Under the pieces are notes generated by a model. That model saw nothing but the letters and a program-made list of their open reading frames with translations, made no database searches and was not told the DNA's origin. A DNA stretch of 64,000 nt from NCBI GenBank assembly GCA_002633005.1, contig NMRA01000263.1, positions 317,841 to 381,840 on the forward strand. The letters run 5' to 3'. Every line of letters starts with the position of its first letter. The stretch's first letter is position 1. Both the position numbers and the translations under genes were made by a program. Of this stretch, positions 13,101 through 24,800 are shown piece after piece. This DNA comes from Phoronis australis. Taxonomy: Eukaryota; Phoronida; Phoronidae.

Positions 13101-16100
13101 AATTATTTGCTTGACTCTCCAGTGCCAGTTTGTGTATTCATTGTCAAACGGAGGTGTATCGGAATTCTCTCGCAACTAATCGACTTTGACATTTCCTTAT
13201 GTTAACATGTCGCCATGACAGACTCACCGCAGTAGTTTGATTTCTAATTGTGTGATAATAATTTGGGGGTTACTAATAATCTAATTGCGAAAATACAAAT
13301 TTGAATTAAAATCACCAGGTATCATCTCGAACCATCTAAAAATGCTACCACAAATAACAGATGGCGTTGAGCACAGTATCAAACAAGAGATTATAACATT
13401 ATCTTTTTCAAGGATATACTCACCGCAGAGGTTTGAATCATTTCGGCGAATCACTGAATCATACTTGGGAACAAAAACATCATGCACTCAAAAGTATAAC
13501 AAACTCAAACATACGAAAAGCAAACTCGATCTTTTGAACATCAAAACACCTGCCCAACTCACTTGCTATCAAAATATTCAAATAGTTTGTTCTGATCATT
13601 CAGTGGATCACGCAAATAATTCGAAACTCATGCATATATTTATTTCGCACACTTGCATTCTTTGCCAAACAACACACTGGGTTGCAACAAAACTATCATC
13701 CCAGCTTACGTTTTTCTTGGACAGTATCTTGGCTATATTAATCAGGATTGACCTGTAGTCAGTCTTACGCACGGCCTTGAGGAGAAAAGATGACAGTTTT
13801 GTATAAGTGTTTTTAGATATTCTTTCCGCATTTTACAAGTAAAAAACTTCATAAATTTGGCCATGAACCAATATCGTTGAATCTTGTAACTACGTGATGC
13901 TGTTTCAGCAAGTAGGTCTCATCAAATATCTTCGAAATTGAATGGCATTGAATTTTACTTTTCATGAATTGCGCGTGAGCAAAACATAAACACATGGATG
14001 GCTGTAATTCACGAAACTTTCCTATATTTAGGATGAGTCGACTGATGAAACATTCTTATATTTAGGATGAGTCCACTGATGAAGCTCTTTGTGTGTTCTT
14101 AACTAGTAGAGAATAGTGTGTTTGAAGGAGGGTGTTGTTCCGAGGTTTGTGACTTGACGCAGAAATTTGGTCTTTCGCTCACACTTCACACTATTGGTGA
14201 ACATAGTTTAGCCAAGTAATTGTGATCGTATCACAGTTTGGAACAGTGGCAGATCTACGTTTTCAGTAAGGGGGGGGGGGGGTTTAGGATTCGCGTGAAT
14301 CTGAGGAGCGTAGAGCCGAGCAGGGGGGGGGGGAGGACACCCTCCCGTGTAAGATTTTTTGGTCTTTGTAGCTGATTTAGTACCTGGCGACGTTTTTTTT
14401 TAAATTTTATTTTTGATCCTGACCCAGGAGGGTGTTTAAACCCCTTGAACCCCCGTAGATCCGCCTCAGTGGAAATAATTTATACAAATTATCTCAGTAC
14501 CTAGCAGTTATGTGTACATTCTCAGACACTTTGCACTCTAATCATTATTCAGAAATAGTTGTGTGGAGCGAAAGACAAATTTGTGACTTCAGTCTTCGTC
14601 ACATTGCCTGAAACAAGTCCCTTGAAACGATAACACCGCCAAGTTAGCGCTTCACGACGGTATGGCTTAGTATTCTGTTGCTGCTGAAACAAGTGTTTCG
14701 TGATAATCATTCTTGATAATCACCATTTCCTACACCACATCTATTAAACTGGAATTGAGTAAAGAGATGTTCATCTATGAGTATTTAAACTGACAGTTAA
14801 ATGAAATACAACCAAGACATTTTGAACGCGTTAATTTGTTGTCATGGCAGCTGGCTATAGAGCGCGCTGTCATCGACTTTCCAAGGTAGCTTAACGAACG
14901 ACTTGGATTCTTAACAGTTGAAAGTTTCTTCAGGCAAATAACGGCACACAACTTCAGCGCACATGTTTAACAACAGCCAAACCAAAATAGTTGTTCAATA
15001 CCGTAGAAAATCTACTGTTTTTTGTCCTAAGAAATCTTAACATTAACGACATTGTATTTTTATTACAGCTCCGCGGTCCTCGTCCAAATATCAAAGCGAA
15101 CCAAGGTGAGTTGCACCCTTTTAAACACAAAGTGTTACAGTTGGCTATAAAGTGAAATAGTTAATAGCATATCCAACAAAACAAATGTTTTCGTCAGTCA
15201 TACAGAGATGAAACCGACAAAGGGGTAAAAGACGAGTCATGATTACTCGCCACTATGTTATGTTTGCACCATAACGCAGCACGATAATTTGGAGTATGCC
15301 GTAGTTCAGCATCAAAAAAGGATCGGAATTCAGCGGGGATTGAAAACTGAATGGTAGTGCGTTTAGCTAAAACCTCGTTACATGTTTAGAAGGCTAGTCT
15401 TAAATATTGCGTGCAAAGGAAATCGTTCTTTTTCTTTTCCCTTGTGAGAGCCCTTGACAGTAGGAGTTGGGTTTTGCCAATTGGCACTTAAAGCACTCAA
15501 CACCGTTTGCAATCAATTAGTGTCACACTGAATGGGTCATTTCACACTTAACAAGTGAGCCGCTGAATGGAGGAAATAGTTTATGGGCACCATTGATTAC
15601 GCAAGAGGGCGTTGTATTGACGTGGGGGATTATTTATAATATCAAAGAGCTACTCGGCAGTAATAATGCACTGTCTGTGTTGATATTTGCGATTGGACAC
15701 GTTGCCTTGGAGACTGTTACTTCCCAATATTTTTAAGAGAGATGTTTGACATTCAGAGACGAATAGGTTTTCACAACTATTCCAAATTGAAGAGACTTGT
15801 TTATTGTTTGAGCTAGCTGATATTGTATTATTTCTGATTTTTTCCGATAGAAAACACGAATAAAATATGAATTTTGTAATTTTTTTCTGAAATTAGTGAT
15901 TAATGACTAGACTTTAAATCTTTTAAAGTTTGACTTCGCCGTGTTTAGTTGGCGAAATAAAAAAAATGGAATTAGGGTTTTTACTCTCATAAAATTGGTG
16001 TCGTGATGCTCCTAACCGTAATAGGATTCTATTTCCGTTAGCACCGATATCATCGGTAACTCAAAATGTTTCCTTTATTGAGGTTACCCAGCTCTAAAAT

Positions 16101-19100
16101 TGAAAACTTGAAAATAACACATGTACGCGTTGTTTGTGACTCGAATCGGTAATGGAAATGTAATTATACCATAGAAAGAGAGTGAGACTGAATTTACGAG
16201 CGTAAAAGTTCTAATTCGATTTTCGTATTTTAGCGAGCTAAACAAAGCAAAATGCACCTTTAGTAAATTTAAATTTTTAAAAAATCGAAAGGGTACATTA
16301 TTATAGGATCAGTGGTCTACAAAAGACACTTCTCATGTAAATTTCCAATAGCGCCATTAAACCCGTGTTTTGAGTCAAAAACAAATCTTTATTTATACCA
16401 CTTAGCGTTGTAAAATTGGCCTTTTCTTGTTTCTTAGTCAGTTTAGAATTGACGTCGGGATTTGGGAACATCTCACTATTCATTATTTCTTCAGATCAAA
16501 CTCATAAAACTTTATGTGCTTGGTATAAAGAAACAACGAACTATAAGATCATTCCAAGCCCATAAATCACGCTTGTTTTGAACAAGAAATAAATTCTTAC
16601 CGATTTCAAAACGGTAAGTGGCTTACATGAAAACTCAGTTGGGTTTTAAACAGAAAGCACGGATTCAATGACTCTTCATCACAAACAAATTTTGAGTAAA
16701 ACAATTATTCATCTGTTCAATCTGAGCCTCTCCTTTTCAGTGAAAGGATACAGGTTTTATCCAGCCCCAAAAGGTACAAAGTTACACGACTGGTCAATTT
16801 TGGGTAAGTTTTTACAGAAAACACTACAAGTAGCTAGGTCGATATAATTATTTTCATTACACTAATCTTTTAGACATTTAACCATAGAGTCGACAATTGT
16901 AATTTTTTGTGAAATTTGTCACAGCAGAGCCTCTTGGAATTCCCTTCAGGATTGTATGAATCAGATTTTGACGACTTTCTGCCTCGTTTAATCTAGAATA
17001 GTTACATCACAAATACCTTGCTTTTGATTTTGTTCGGGTACGCTCTGTCTTTTGCCTCTTACACACAGCGCCTATATAGAGGTGATGAAACAACAATAAC
17101 CAGACATCAAGCCAGGTTGCGAATTGTGCAATTCTATACTTTTTTTTAAGGCAAAAAGTGTGGTGGGGAAACCAGGACCATATGCCGGGCTATGAGCCAA
17201 CAGATGCCGCTAAATGTGCAACGGCTACTCCGCGTGTGGTAGACCTGTCAACACCGAAACAGATGTTTCAGACGGGAGTGCACTTTAACAGGTAAGCACG
17301 CACATTACTAATACAGATGCTTCGTGATACTCCACTTAGAAATATTCATGAAAAAGTTAAAGTGTTCACCATAGTTCTATTTTGCATTTTTTGCTATTAG
17401 ACTACCGAATGTGCAGCACTAAATCTGGAGAATGGTTTAAAATTAGCGCGTAAGTAAAAAACGACATATCTATCCAATCCAACGTTTCGGTTTATTTCAT
17501 TAAACCATTCTCAAGGAAGTAGTTACAAATCATGCTGAGCGTTACCTCACTGGTTCATTTGAGCTCCAGCTGTTTTGATTTTTGGTCTCTCCCCGTCACA
17601 ATGCATTTTGATGTGTACCTGTACAGTCCCTTCTCTACCTGTGTCGCTTATTTTGTGTTTGTAACTGCTTCCTTGAGAATGGTTTAATGAAATAAACCGA
17701 AACGTTGGATTGGATAGATATGTCGTTATTTACTTACGCGCTAATTTTAAAGTTCGTGCTTCTGTTCTGGCCTAAATCAAATGTGATGAAGAATGGTTTA
17801 GAGACAATAAACCGAAGCGTGGATCAATATGTCGTTAGTTACATATGCCCTGATTTTAAAGTTCGCACTAAGTCCCAAATTAGTTGTGCAATTAAGAGAT
17901 GCTTTTTTAAGCCACAAATATAAGACATTTTATTCGATTGCAGGCCTGAGTTCTCATACAGTTGTGGACGGACGTCGCCCATATGGAATGTGAAGGAGTC
18001 TGCCATGAACGCCGAAGCCTCAGAACGTTTGGGGACGCTAGCTCAACATAAAAATACTCACCCCGAATACAAAGAAAACAAGTGAGTCCGTTCATTGTCC
18101 AGAGTGAACGTAAAAACTCTCACGCTTTGTGGGTGTCATAAGCATACACACCAGCTTTATTATTTTATATTCTTATTATTTTATATTCATTGCGATCCAA
18201 CACAAACCCCGCCTCGCATCCAACGGTTTATTGCATGCAACGCTTCACACTACGCTGTGGGAAAGTGGAGTAACCGAGGAGAGAGGTGGGGTATTGTGTT
18301 TGACGAACACTATGGGCTGCGGCAAAGTAGAAAAAAGGAGGTCCGGATTTGTTCAGAATTGTAGCGACTGGAATATGAAATTATGGATACTGAAAAACCT
18401 TAATCCTCTGTTTGTTTCTTCGAAAATGGCCTTGCATCCTGTTTTCCATGATGATCCCTGACCCAATCTAAACCTTCCGCACTCTTAAAGACCGAACCTA
18501 GCATCACATTGACTTCTCGTCCAAACCAATACACTTTACTCTCATCACCCCTTATAATCTAAACAGAAGTAGACTTTGCTTTCAGCCAACATACAGCAAC
18601 AGTCTATCTCCTCTATAAAGCCTTAATCAGCTCAACGAATTGCACAAAGGCTGCACCAAGTGATAATTGCACCCACTCTTCATTGTTACAAGTTTTAATC
18701 CAACGTGGCCAAAACTCCTAGTTATTCTGAGCACAGCAGGAGTAGCACCTCTTTCCATAACCTTGATGCGGCACAGCTTGCCATCAGCAGACTTAATTGA
18801 CTTTTTCTTCCAGATCATACTTCGTGTACAGTTGTGGACGTGTCAGCCCCACTTGGGATGTGTCTAAAGCGGCTCAACAAGCCGAGGAGCGACCCCACAC
18901 CGTGTCTCTGGCTAAACACAAAACAACACACAAGGATTTCTTGATGGAGCAACCAGTCATTCGCCCGATATCAAAAGCTGCTCAAAATGCCAAATGTTCT
19001 GAGCGACTAGACAGTTTAGCCAGGCCAAAACATAGACCAGATGGACCGTTTAGGGAGCCACGATGGGTGGTAAGAATTTTCAATAATACAATTAATCTTT

Positions 19101-19534
19101 CTATTAGTTGGCATTCTTGGCTTACTTTTAACTGCATGTTGTCGTGAAAACGAGAAAACAACGATAACTCCTGACACCTAAAACTACAGTAACAGTTCCA
19201 ATACATTCTAAAAGTAATCAATATAATCAATTTTCTGTTTTAGGTCAGCAAGTCAACTCGACTGGCCAATGCGTCAGCACGGAACCTTGAGCTGGCCAAG
19301 GCAAAAAATCTGCCCGAGGGATTTCAATATGACCGTGATTACCCGATAGAGATTGCGAAATCTGCTAAACGTGCTATTGCGAGTTCGCGTACGACACAGC
19401 TCGCTATACCTATCATTCGTGCTACCATGGATCACATCATATTTGATCCAGACGCATTCTTGGTGAAAGAAACCGCGCTCAAGGCCTACTGCCCGCCACG
19501 ACTAAATGAACTATCCCAGCCTTTGGTTAGATGA
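10162..19534 (+). CDS. THEG/SPMAP2-like sperm microtubule-associated protein
   Basis: Seven exons: 10162-10192, 15069-15105, 16741-16803, 17151-17291, 17944-18081, 18814-19069, 19244-19534. All have GT-AG borders and compatible phases, giving 957 coding bases and 318 residues. The protein is built from short repeats of the form S-x-R-(I/V/L)-x-x-L-(A/S)-x-P-K typical of the THEG family: SERIQVLSSPKRY (23-35), PRVVDLSTPK (71-80), SERLGTLAQHK (117-127), SERLDSLARPK (199-209), ARNLELAKAK (234-243) and SSRTTQLAIP (269-278). Two units share a YSCGR-x-SP-x-W motif (96-105 and 142-151). No signal peptide or membrane segment is seen. In mammals THEG is a sperm flagellum microtubule-associated protein expressed in haploid germ cells; that role is inferred here from the family. 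The start ATG (MSEEGYVVHG) follows an in-frame gap in the upstream DNA and its short first exon is supported mainly by a strong donor, so the N-terminus is the least certain part. Confidence 0.83.
10193..15068 (+). other. Intron 1 of the THEG-like gene
   Basis: A 4.9-kb intron. It contains a CAGTGG-family element (14244-14471). Open frames on the minus strand at 12398-12775 and 12786-13052 and on the plus strand at 13285-13758 are the longest here, but I recognise nothing in them. Confidence 0.75.
14244..14471. mobile_element. CAGTGG-family MITE, hAT-like
   Basis: It begins CAGTGGCAGATCTACG and ends CGTAGATCCGCCTCAGTG, an inverted-repeat pair, with two long G runs inside. It is clearly similar along its length to 60901-61124, sharing AGTAAGGGG, TTCGCGTGAATC and GTAGCTGATTT in the same order. 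A clear 8-bp target duplication is not visible. Confidence 0.7.
17437..17750. repeat. Foldback element with 93-bp inverted repeats in a THEG-like intron
   Basis: The left arm (17437-17529) and right arm (17658-17750) are reverse complements with only a few mismatches; both contain CCAATCCAACGTTTCGGTTT or its complement. About 130 bp separate them. A third, more diverged direct copy of the right arm follows at about 17788-17875. The element lies between exons 4 and 5. Confidence 0.88.
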
Positions 19535-21852
19535 TGTACCAATAGGAGGCGCTCTATTATTTTTGAGTTCTTATTTTTACTTTCCTTTTACTTGGTTAAA
19601 AATTTCGTAATTGTCGCTCTGCGAAGTCTTAATAGTAAGACCTCGTACGACTATAGCAATTTTTTATTTTTGCATAATATTTTGATTTTAGTCTCTTGAT
19701 TTGAAAACTTTCTGAATATTAATTTTGTCGTACATTGCTTGTGGACATCTTGCTAAAAAGATTTTTATTTCTCTGTTTATGTGTAACGTTCTTGCCAATA
19801 ATGTTGAAATGTAGAGAGCTTCTGTATCTTTTTTCACAGACATTAGTAACACCATCAATGGAGAAGCAACCAACTATTGTCTACATTTGTTTTATTTGCT
19901 CAAGTGTGTTTATTTGATTACACAACGCTATCATTTTCATACTTTATATGTGTCATCTTGTATAAGTAATGTGACTAGAGCATTTAAACATGACATCACA
20001 ATGATGTTTTGTTTAGCACAGTTCATCATTTAATGCTAAACATTGTTAAAGCTGCAAAGTGATGTCTGTGAATGAACCCGTCAATAATATTACCAGAGAA
20101 AGCGAGAATCAAAAGTTTACTACTACAAACTATGATTAATTATTACTAACAAAACAATAACAACCAGGTGATGGTGACTTACTATTAACGTAGGATTCAA
20201 GTCAAGGACAATCAGAGATTTAGTAAGGAAACATTGAAGGCAGTGAATGCTAAACAACACCACCTGGTGGATAAAACCTGGAGTTCAACGTAACATTTTT
20301 GATGGAGGGATGATTAAAGGAATATGTATAGTATGGCTGGTACCGCATCTAATCCATAACGAAGTACTGCAACAGTAAACTTTTACCAATTCAGGACACA
20401 ATACTGGCAAGCAAGTGAAATATTTCATTTTCTCATTATGTTTCACAAAACACACAGCACCTACTGAAAGCTTTCCAATGTTTAAGTTACCTACCACAGC
20501 TACCATCAGACAATATTTTAAGAAGTTGCAGGTATTCACAATGATAACCCCTGAAAAATTAAAAAGGCAATTTTTGGCAATTATTTTTCTGAAATTTGTG
20601 ACATGTTACCGGGATGTTTCCAAGATATTCTGTTGAGATAATGTGTAGTCAATGTTGCCAAGATATTTACTTAGAATGGTTTGGATTGATTATTGTTTAT
20701 GTACTTGTTCAAGTTGCGCAATAAATCTGTTTGTATTCTGTATACTGCGGTTTTCATAAAGGAATATGGTCAGGAATTTTAAGATTAGAATTTATTGCAT
20801 ACACTACTTCAGTTTAACAAACCTAGTTTATTATAACGCAGTCTTTTCAGGGATGAAAGATCGCAGGGACTAAGTTAAACCAAAAATGCTTACATACAAA
20901 AATTAAACTGAGTACCACAAACATTTGCAGTGCATCAAAAACTTATAGAAGTTGAAGCTTACAGTCTGTAAATTTGCTTCCATCAAAGAAAATTTTTCAT
21001 TTTGACCAGTTACGAAATTGGTCTTGACAGTTTGTCACTGCATAAGGCCACACCAGTGCCACATTTCTTTCTAAGACCAGGAAACCTTCTCACCTGAGTA
21101 AGAAACAATCAGTTCAGTTGTCAAGATGAAATTGTGTTTTGCTTTCTGAATAAAACAATTTGTATAAATTTTGACATCTGACAAGTTTAAAAAGTATTCA
21201 ACTCAAAAGAAAATCAAAATGCTACCTTATGCACAGATTCATGAGACAATAATAAACATGGCTGTACCTGATAACAGATATCCTTTGAAATCAGACCTTA
21301 ATACAATTGCAAAGAATGGATTTATGTTTAATGACAAATCAAAATTTGCCACACCTTCAAATTTTCAAAATGTCACAAGGAAGTCTCAATAGTCACACTT
21401 TTTGGTGCTTTTTGTATGTATAAGTCACATCTACTGTGTCATATATATGTGAGAAACAATAAATTTCAGTAATAACTATGAATTCCATAATTTAAAAATT
21501 TGTAAAAAAACGAACCATCACTAGATGCAACATAAAATAACTACACAATTAACAAAACAGTAAACGACACTCACTACTTAGTTCAAATGTGTCACAGAAT
21601 TCTCAAAATGTCACATAATTCTCAAAACGTCACAGAATTTCAGGCAAGCAAGTTTTGTCACAGAATGTCACCATGTCAAAAGGAATCCATTCTCTGCAAC
21701 TGTCAATCCAGTCAAATGCCATGGTCTGAGTACAACCACATCTTCAGAAAAAATTAGTCTGGTTACAATTCACATCTGCCTCATGAAATAGTCAAAGAAA
21801 GTCTTAAGCATTGTCCACAAATTTAATGAGCATAATTCACTAATTAGTCAGG
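19535..21852. other. Region between the THEG-like gene and NOP16 (3' ends facing)
   Basis: This AT-rich stretch holds the 3' UTRs of two convergent genes. A possible plus-strand polyadenylation signal AATAAA is at 20720-20725, with a T- and G-rich tract just after it. Part of 20415-20560 resembles 48970-49065, so a dispersed repeat is present. I see no further gene. Confidence 0.5.
20720..20725 (+). terminator. Candidate polyadenylation signal of the THEG-like gene
   Basis: AATAAA is followed within 20 bp by TGTTTGTATTCTGT, a plausible downstream element. It is 1.19 kb past the stop codon; earlier signals were not seen. Confidence 0.4.
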
Positions 21853-24800
21853 TCAACTGGCTTCCATGGAATCTGTCTTTGATTTTAGGTATTCACTGTA
21901 TTGCTCAGGTGTATTTTTAAATGTCTTGATTTTGTTCTTTATCTGTTTAGGTGTATCTTGGTAGTAGTTCCGTTGGTCTCGAGCCATTGCCTAAAATAAA
22001 GTAACAAGTCATATCTTGACAAATGATATACTTCTGCTGACTAGTTTGCTCTAAAACTTTTTGCACTTTATATACTGCTGTCTTGAAGTACTCGGCCAGC
22101 AGCTACTGATATGACTGAAGTTCCAGCGTCCAGTTGAAGTTGGGGATGCATTCCTGGCTAGTTGAAAGTAAGTCACTCGGAAGTAACATTTCCTTTGTTG
22201 CAGAGGTTATAGAAAGTAGTAGTTAGTGCGCACATGCATCTACCATAGGATTAAGTTGAGCACACCATTATGAAAAAATTTAGGATGCCCATACCACTCG
22301 GAAATTCAACTTGTTCACACCAAATTTTTGGTTATCTCGAAAAATCAAAAAATTTATAGACCAAACCACAAATTAGAACATTTAGACACACTATGTACTA
22401 AACAAATCACACGCTAGAACATTTAAATACAGTCACCTTATAGTCTTCACCATACTTGTCCATCATGTAAATGCAGTATCTCATCTCAGGTTGTGACAAG
22501 CGAAGAGTTCTCTTTTGTGGAAGACTGGCTTCTGCTTCAAGTTCTGCACAAGTAAAGAATACAGCACTTAGAGACACCTGTTGGTGCTTTACGAATTATA
22601 ACCATTGAAATAAGTTGCAAGTGGCATTCTTTACAAAAAGAATGTTAACTTCTTACCTTGTACCACCCAAGAACTTCTCTGTTTTATCTCGTTTATTTCC
22701 ATTTCCTCCACATTGGCACTGATCATCTGATTCTGAAAAAGTAAGATTCAGTGAAAACACTACACGAATATGGGTCACTGTGAACTTCTGGAACCTATCA
22801 GACAGTGTTCACCCAGATAGAAGCCCATCACAGAAGCCCACTCTTTCGTATTCACATGCTTAGTTGCATGTGCCAGGAGCACCTGATAGCATGCACCTGC
22901 TAGCATGCACCTAAGCCAGTAAACCTCATTTTGCTACAGCAGAAGCTCAGTTTTCACAGTTCTCCCAATAGTTCATTACCTACAAATAAAAACTCATACA
23001 TACAATCAGCAATGTCAATCATTTAAACAAAAATATGACGGATGATTATCTTTTATATAAACCACATATTCATTAATATTTTGTTCAAAGGCATCTTGTG
23101 CTGAGTTTGCAACATTTATCAATTCATGTGTATTATCCAGGTGTTGGCCTGTGATTCCATGTCTGTGTACTATTCTTAAGGGCTGTGAGCATAAAATATA
23201 ATAACTACATCAAGTGACATAGCATAAATCTGACATCAGCCAGTTTTAGCAATACAAATCAGACTCAATGTAAAGTCTGTGACAAACATAATACAGAATT
23301 GAGCTGAGTTTACCTGCCTAAACATGTAGGTGCCTCATCATCTAGAGTTTTGGCAGGGAACCAGCCAGACTTTGAATAAGCCTAAACACAATTAATGGAA
23401 TTATAGAGATAGGAGAACCTACCTTAGTTTTAGGTAAAGGCAACGTTGCGTTGGGGTCATATGATAGGCCCATATCCAACATGTTCTGTTTTGTTGATTT
23501 TTTCTCATCCCATGCATTCTTTAATTGAGAACTGAAAAATGTAAGAGATTCACCTCAGAAGCTAAAAGCACGGTGAGATGTTCTCTTTAAACTTCGAAGA
23601 CACCGGGTATAATTTACGTGCTAAGCCATACCTCACTGTGAGAACATTCAGAAATACAACCAATTCAATACAAAGGCGCCATCTTATGGAACAGCCTTTC
23701 GGTACACTTCATGGAGTATACTGATCCAAATGTCTTCAACACACTGCTACTTAGTAATGGACTGGATCCCAATTTTTGTAACTGAATGAAAGACTATTCG
23801 AAAAGAAATATTGATTGTGGGAGTGCTGGATGCTCAGCTTGACGCCCCCTTGCCAAATGCAACTTCGCAGAAATCCCAGGTTGCCAAACAAAATCTGACT
23901 GAGGTTGCCAAACTGACGTCGGAAGTCGCCGGGCATAAAATAAAAAACGTGACACCGTTCTCAGAATAATTGAACAAACACGCAAACCTTCCATTTCTCC
24001 CCAAAAATATGCACCATTCTTTATGATTTTTTCCATCGCCAAACACAATCTGAAGTTGCATTGGTTGGCTGCAGGTAGCCAAATCGAGTATTGATTTGTT
24101 TTGGATGGAAGACTCAAACTGCCTCCAAATGTGTTCATCTACATTGGAAAGGTACATACGGTGATTAAAATTTGATAGCTCCGTCAGGGTTAAGCAAACT
24201 TTGCAGAAAATCTTCCGGCGTGCAGGCTGCATAATTAGGTGCATCGCCTACCAGCCTACCACTAGTACGGCACCCTACGACAGTAAGTTCAATATAACAA
24301 AGTTTGGCTATACTTCAGGAGCAAGTTTTCGGATACATAGAACACGGCATTAAGAAAATTATTAAGGATAATGTTAAAGTTTGCAAGCCTGATGATTATC
24401 GTGATGATATCATTTATTATCGGAATAGGAAGTCCTCCAACTTGGTCATGACAAAATAACATTTCTAAAGCGAAAGTCCGCCCTGTTTCCCAGTGTAGTG
24501 TTGTTTATGAGTTTGTATGTCCTATGAACGAATGTCTTCGTTCAAATGTCAAACAATGTTATATTGGTCAAACGGTTTGCAGTCTTTCTCCTTGGTTATC
24601 TATGCATCTTCAAAATGGCGCCATCCAAGATCATTTTTTGCAATGTCACGAATGTAAAATCACCCGTCGTGAAATTGTGGAAAGCACGTCAATTCGGTAC
24701 GTAGAACACGATGTGCTGCTACTTGAAAGTATTAGAGTCCCTTTTGATTGCATTTGAGAAGCCCATTTTGAATGAGCAGCCGCACGTTACACTTGTTTGA

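Noticed and set aside
13285-13758. Plus-strand 157-codon open frame in THEG-like intron 1
   Set aside because: No recognisable motif, no supporting splice sites, and residue usage like random AT-rich sequence.
14028-14090. Two tandem ATTTAGGATGAGTC-ACTGATGAA blocks resembling a hammerhead ribozyme core (CTGATGA)
   Set aside because: The required GAAA segment and the pairing stems are not found at a suitable distance; it is a simple 30-bp tandem duplication.
21171-21392. Plus-strand 73-codon frame downstream of the THEG-like gene
   Set aside because: AT-rich, lies between convergent gene ends, no homology recognised.
23834-24244. Minus-strand 136-codon frame rich in Cys and Phe
   Set aside because: It runs through the diverged 20-bp repeat family; the same RFCLATSDF-like peptide arises from the tandem repeats at 38.1 kb.
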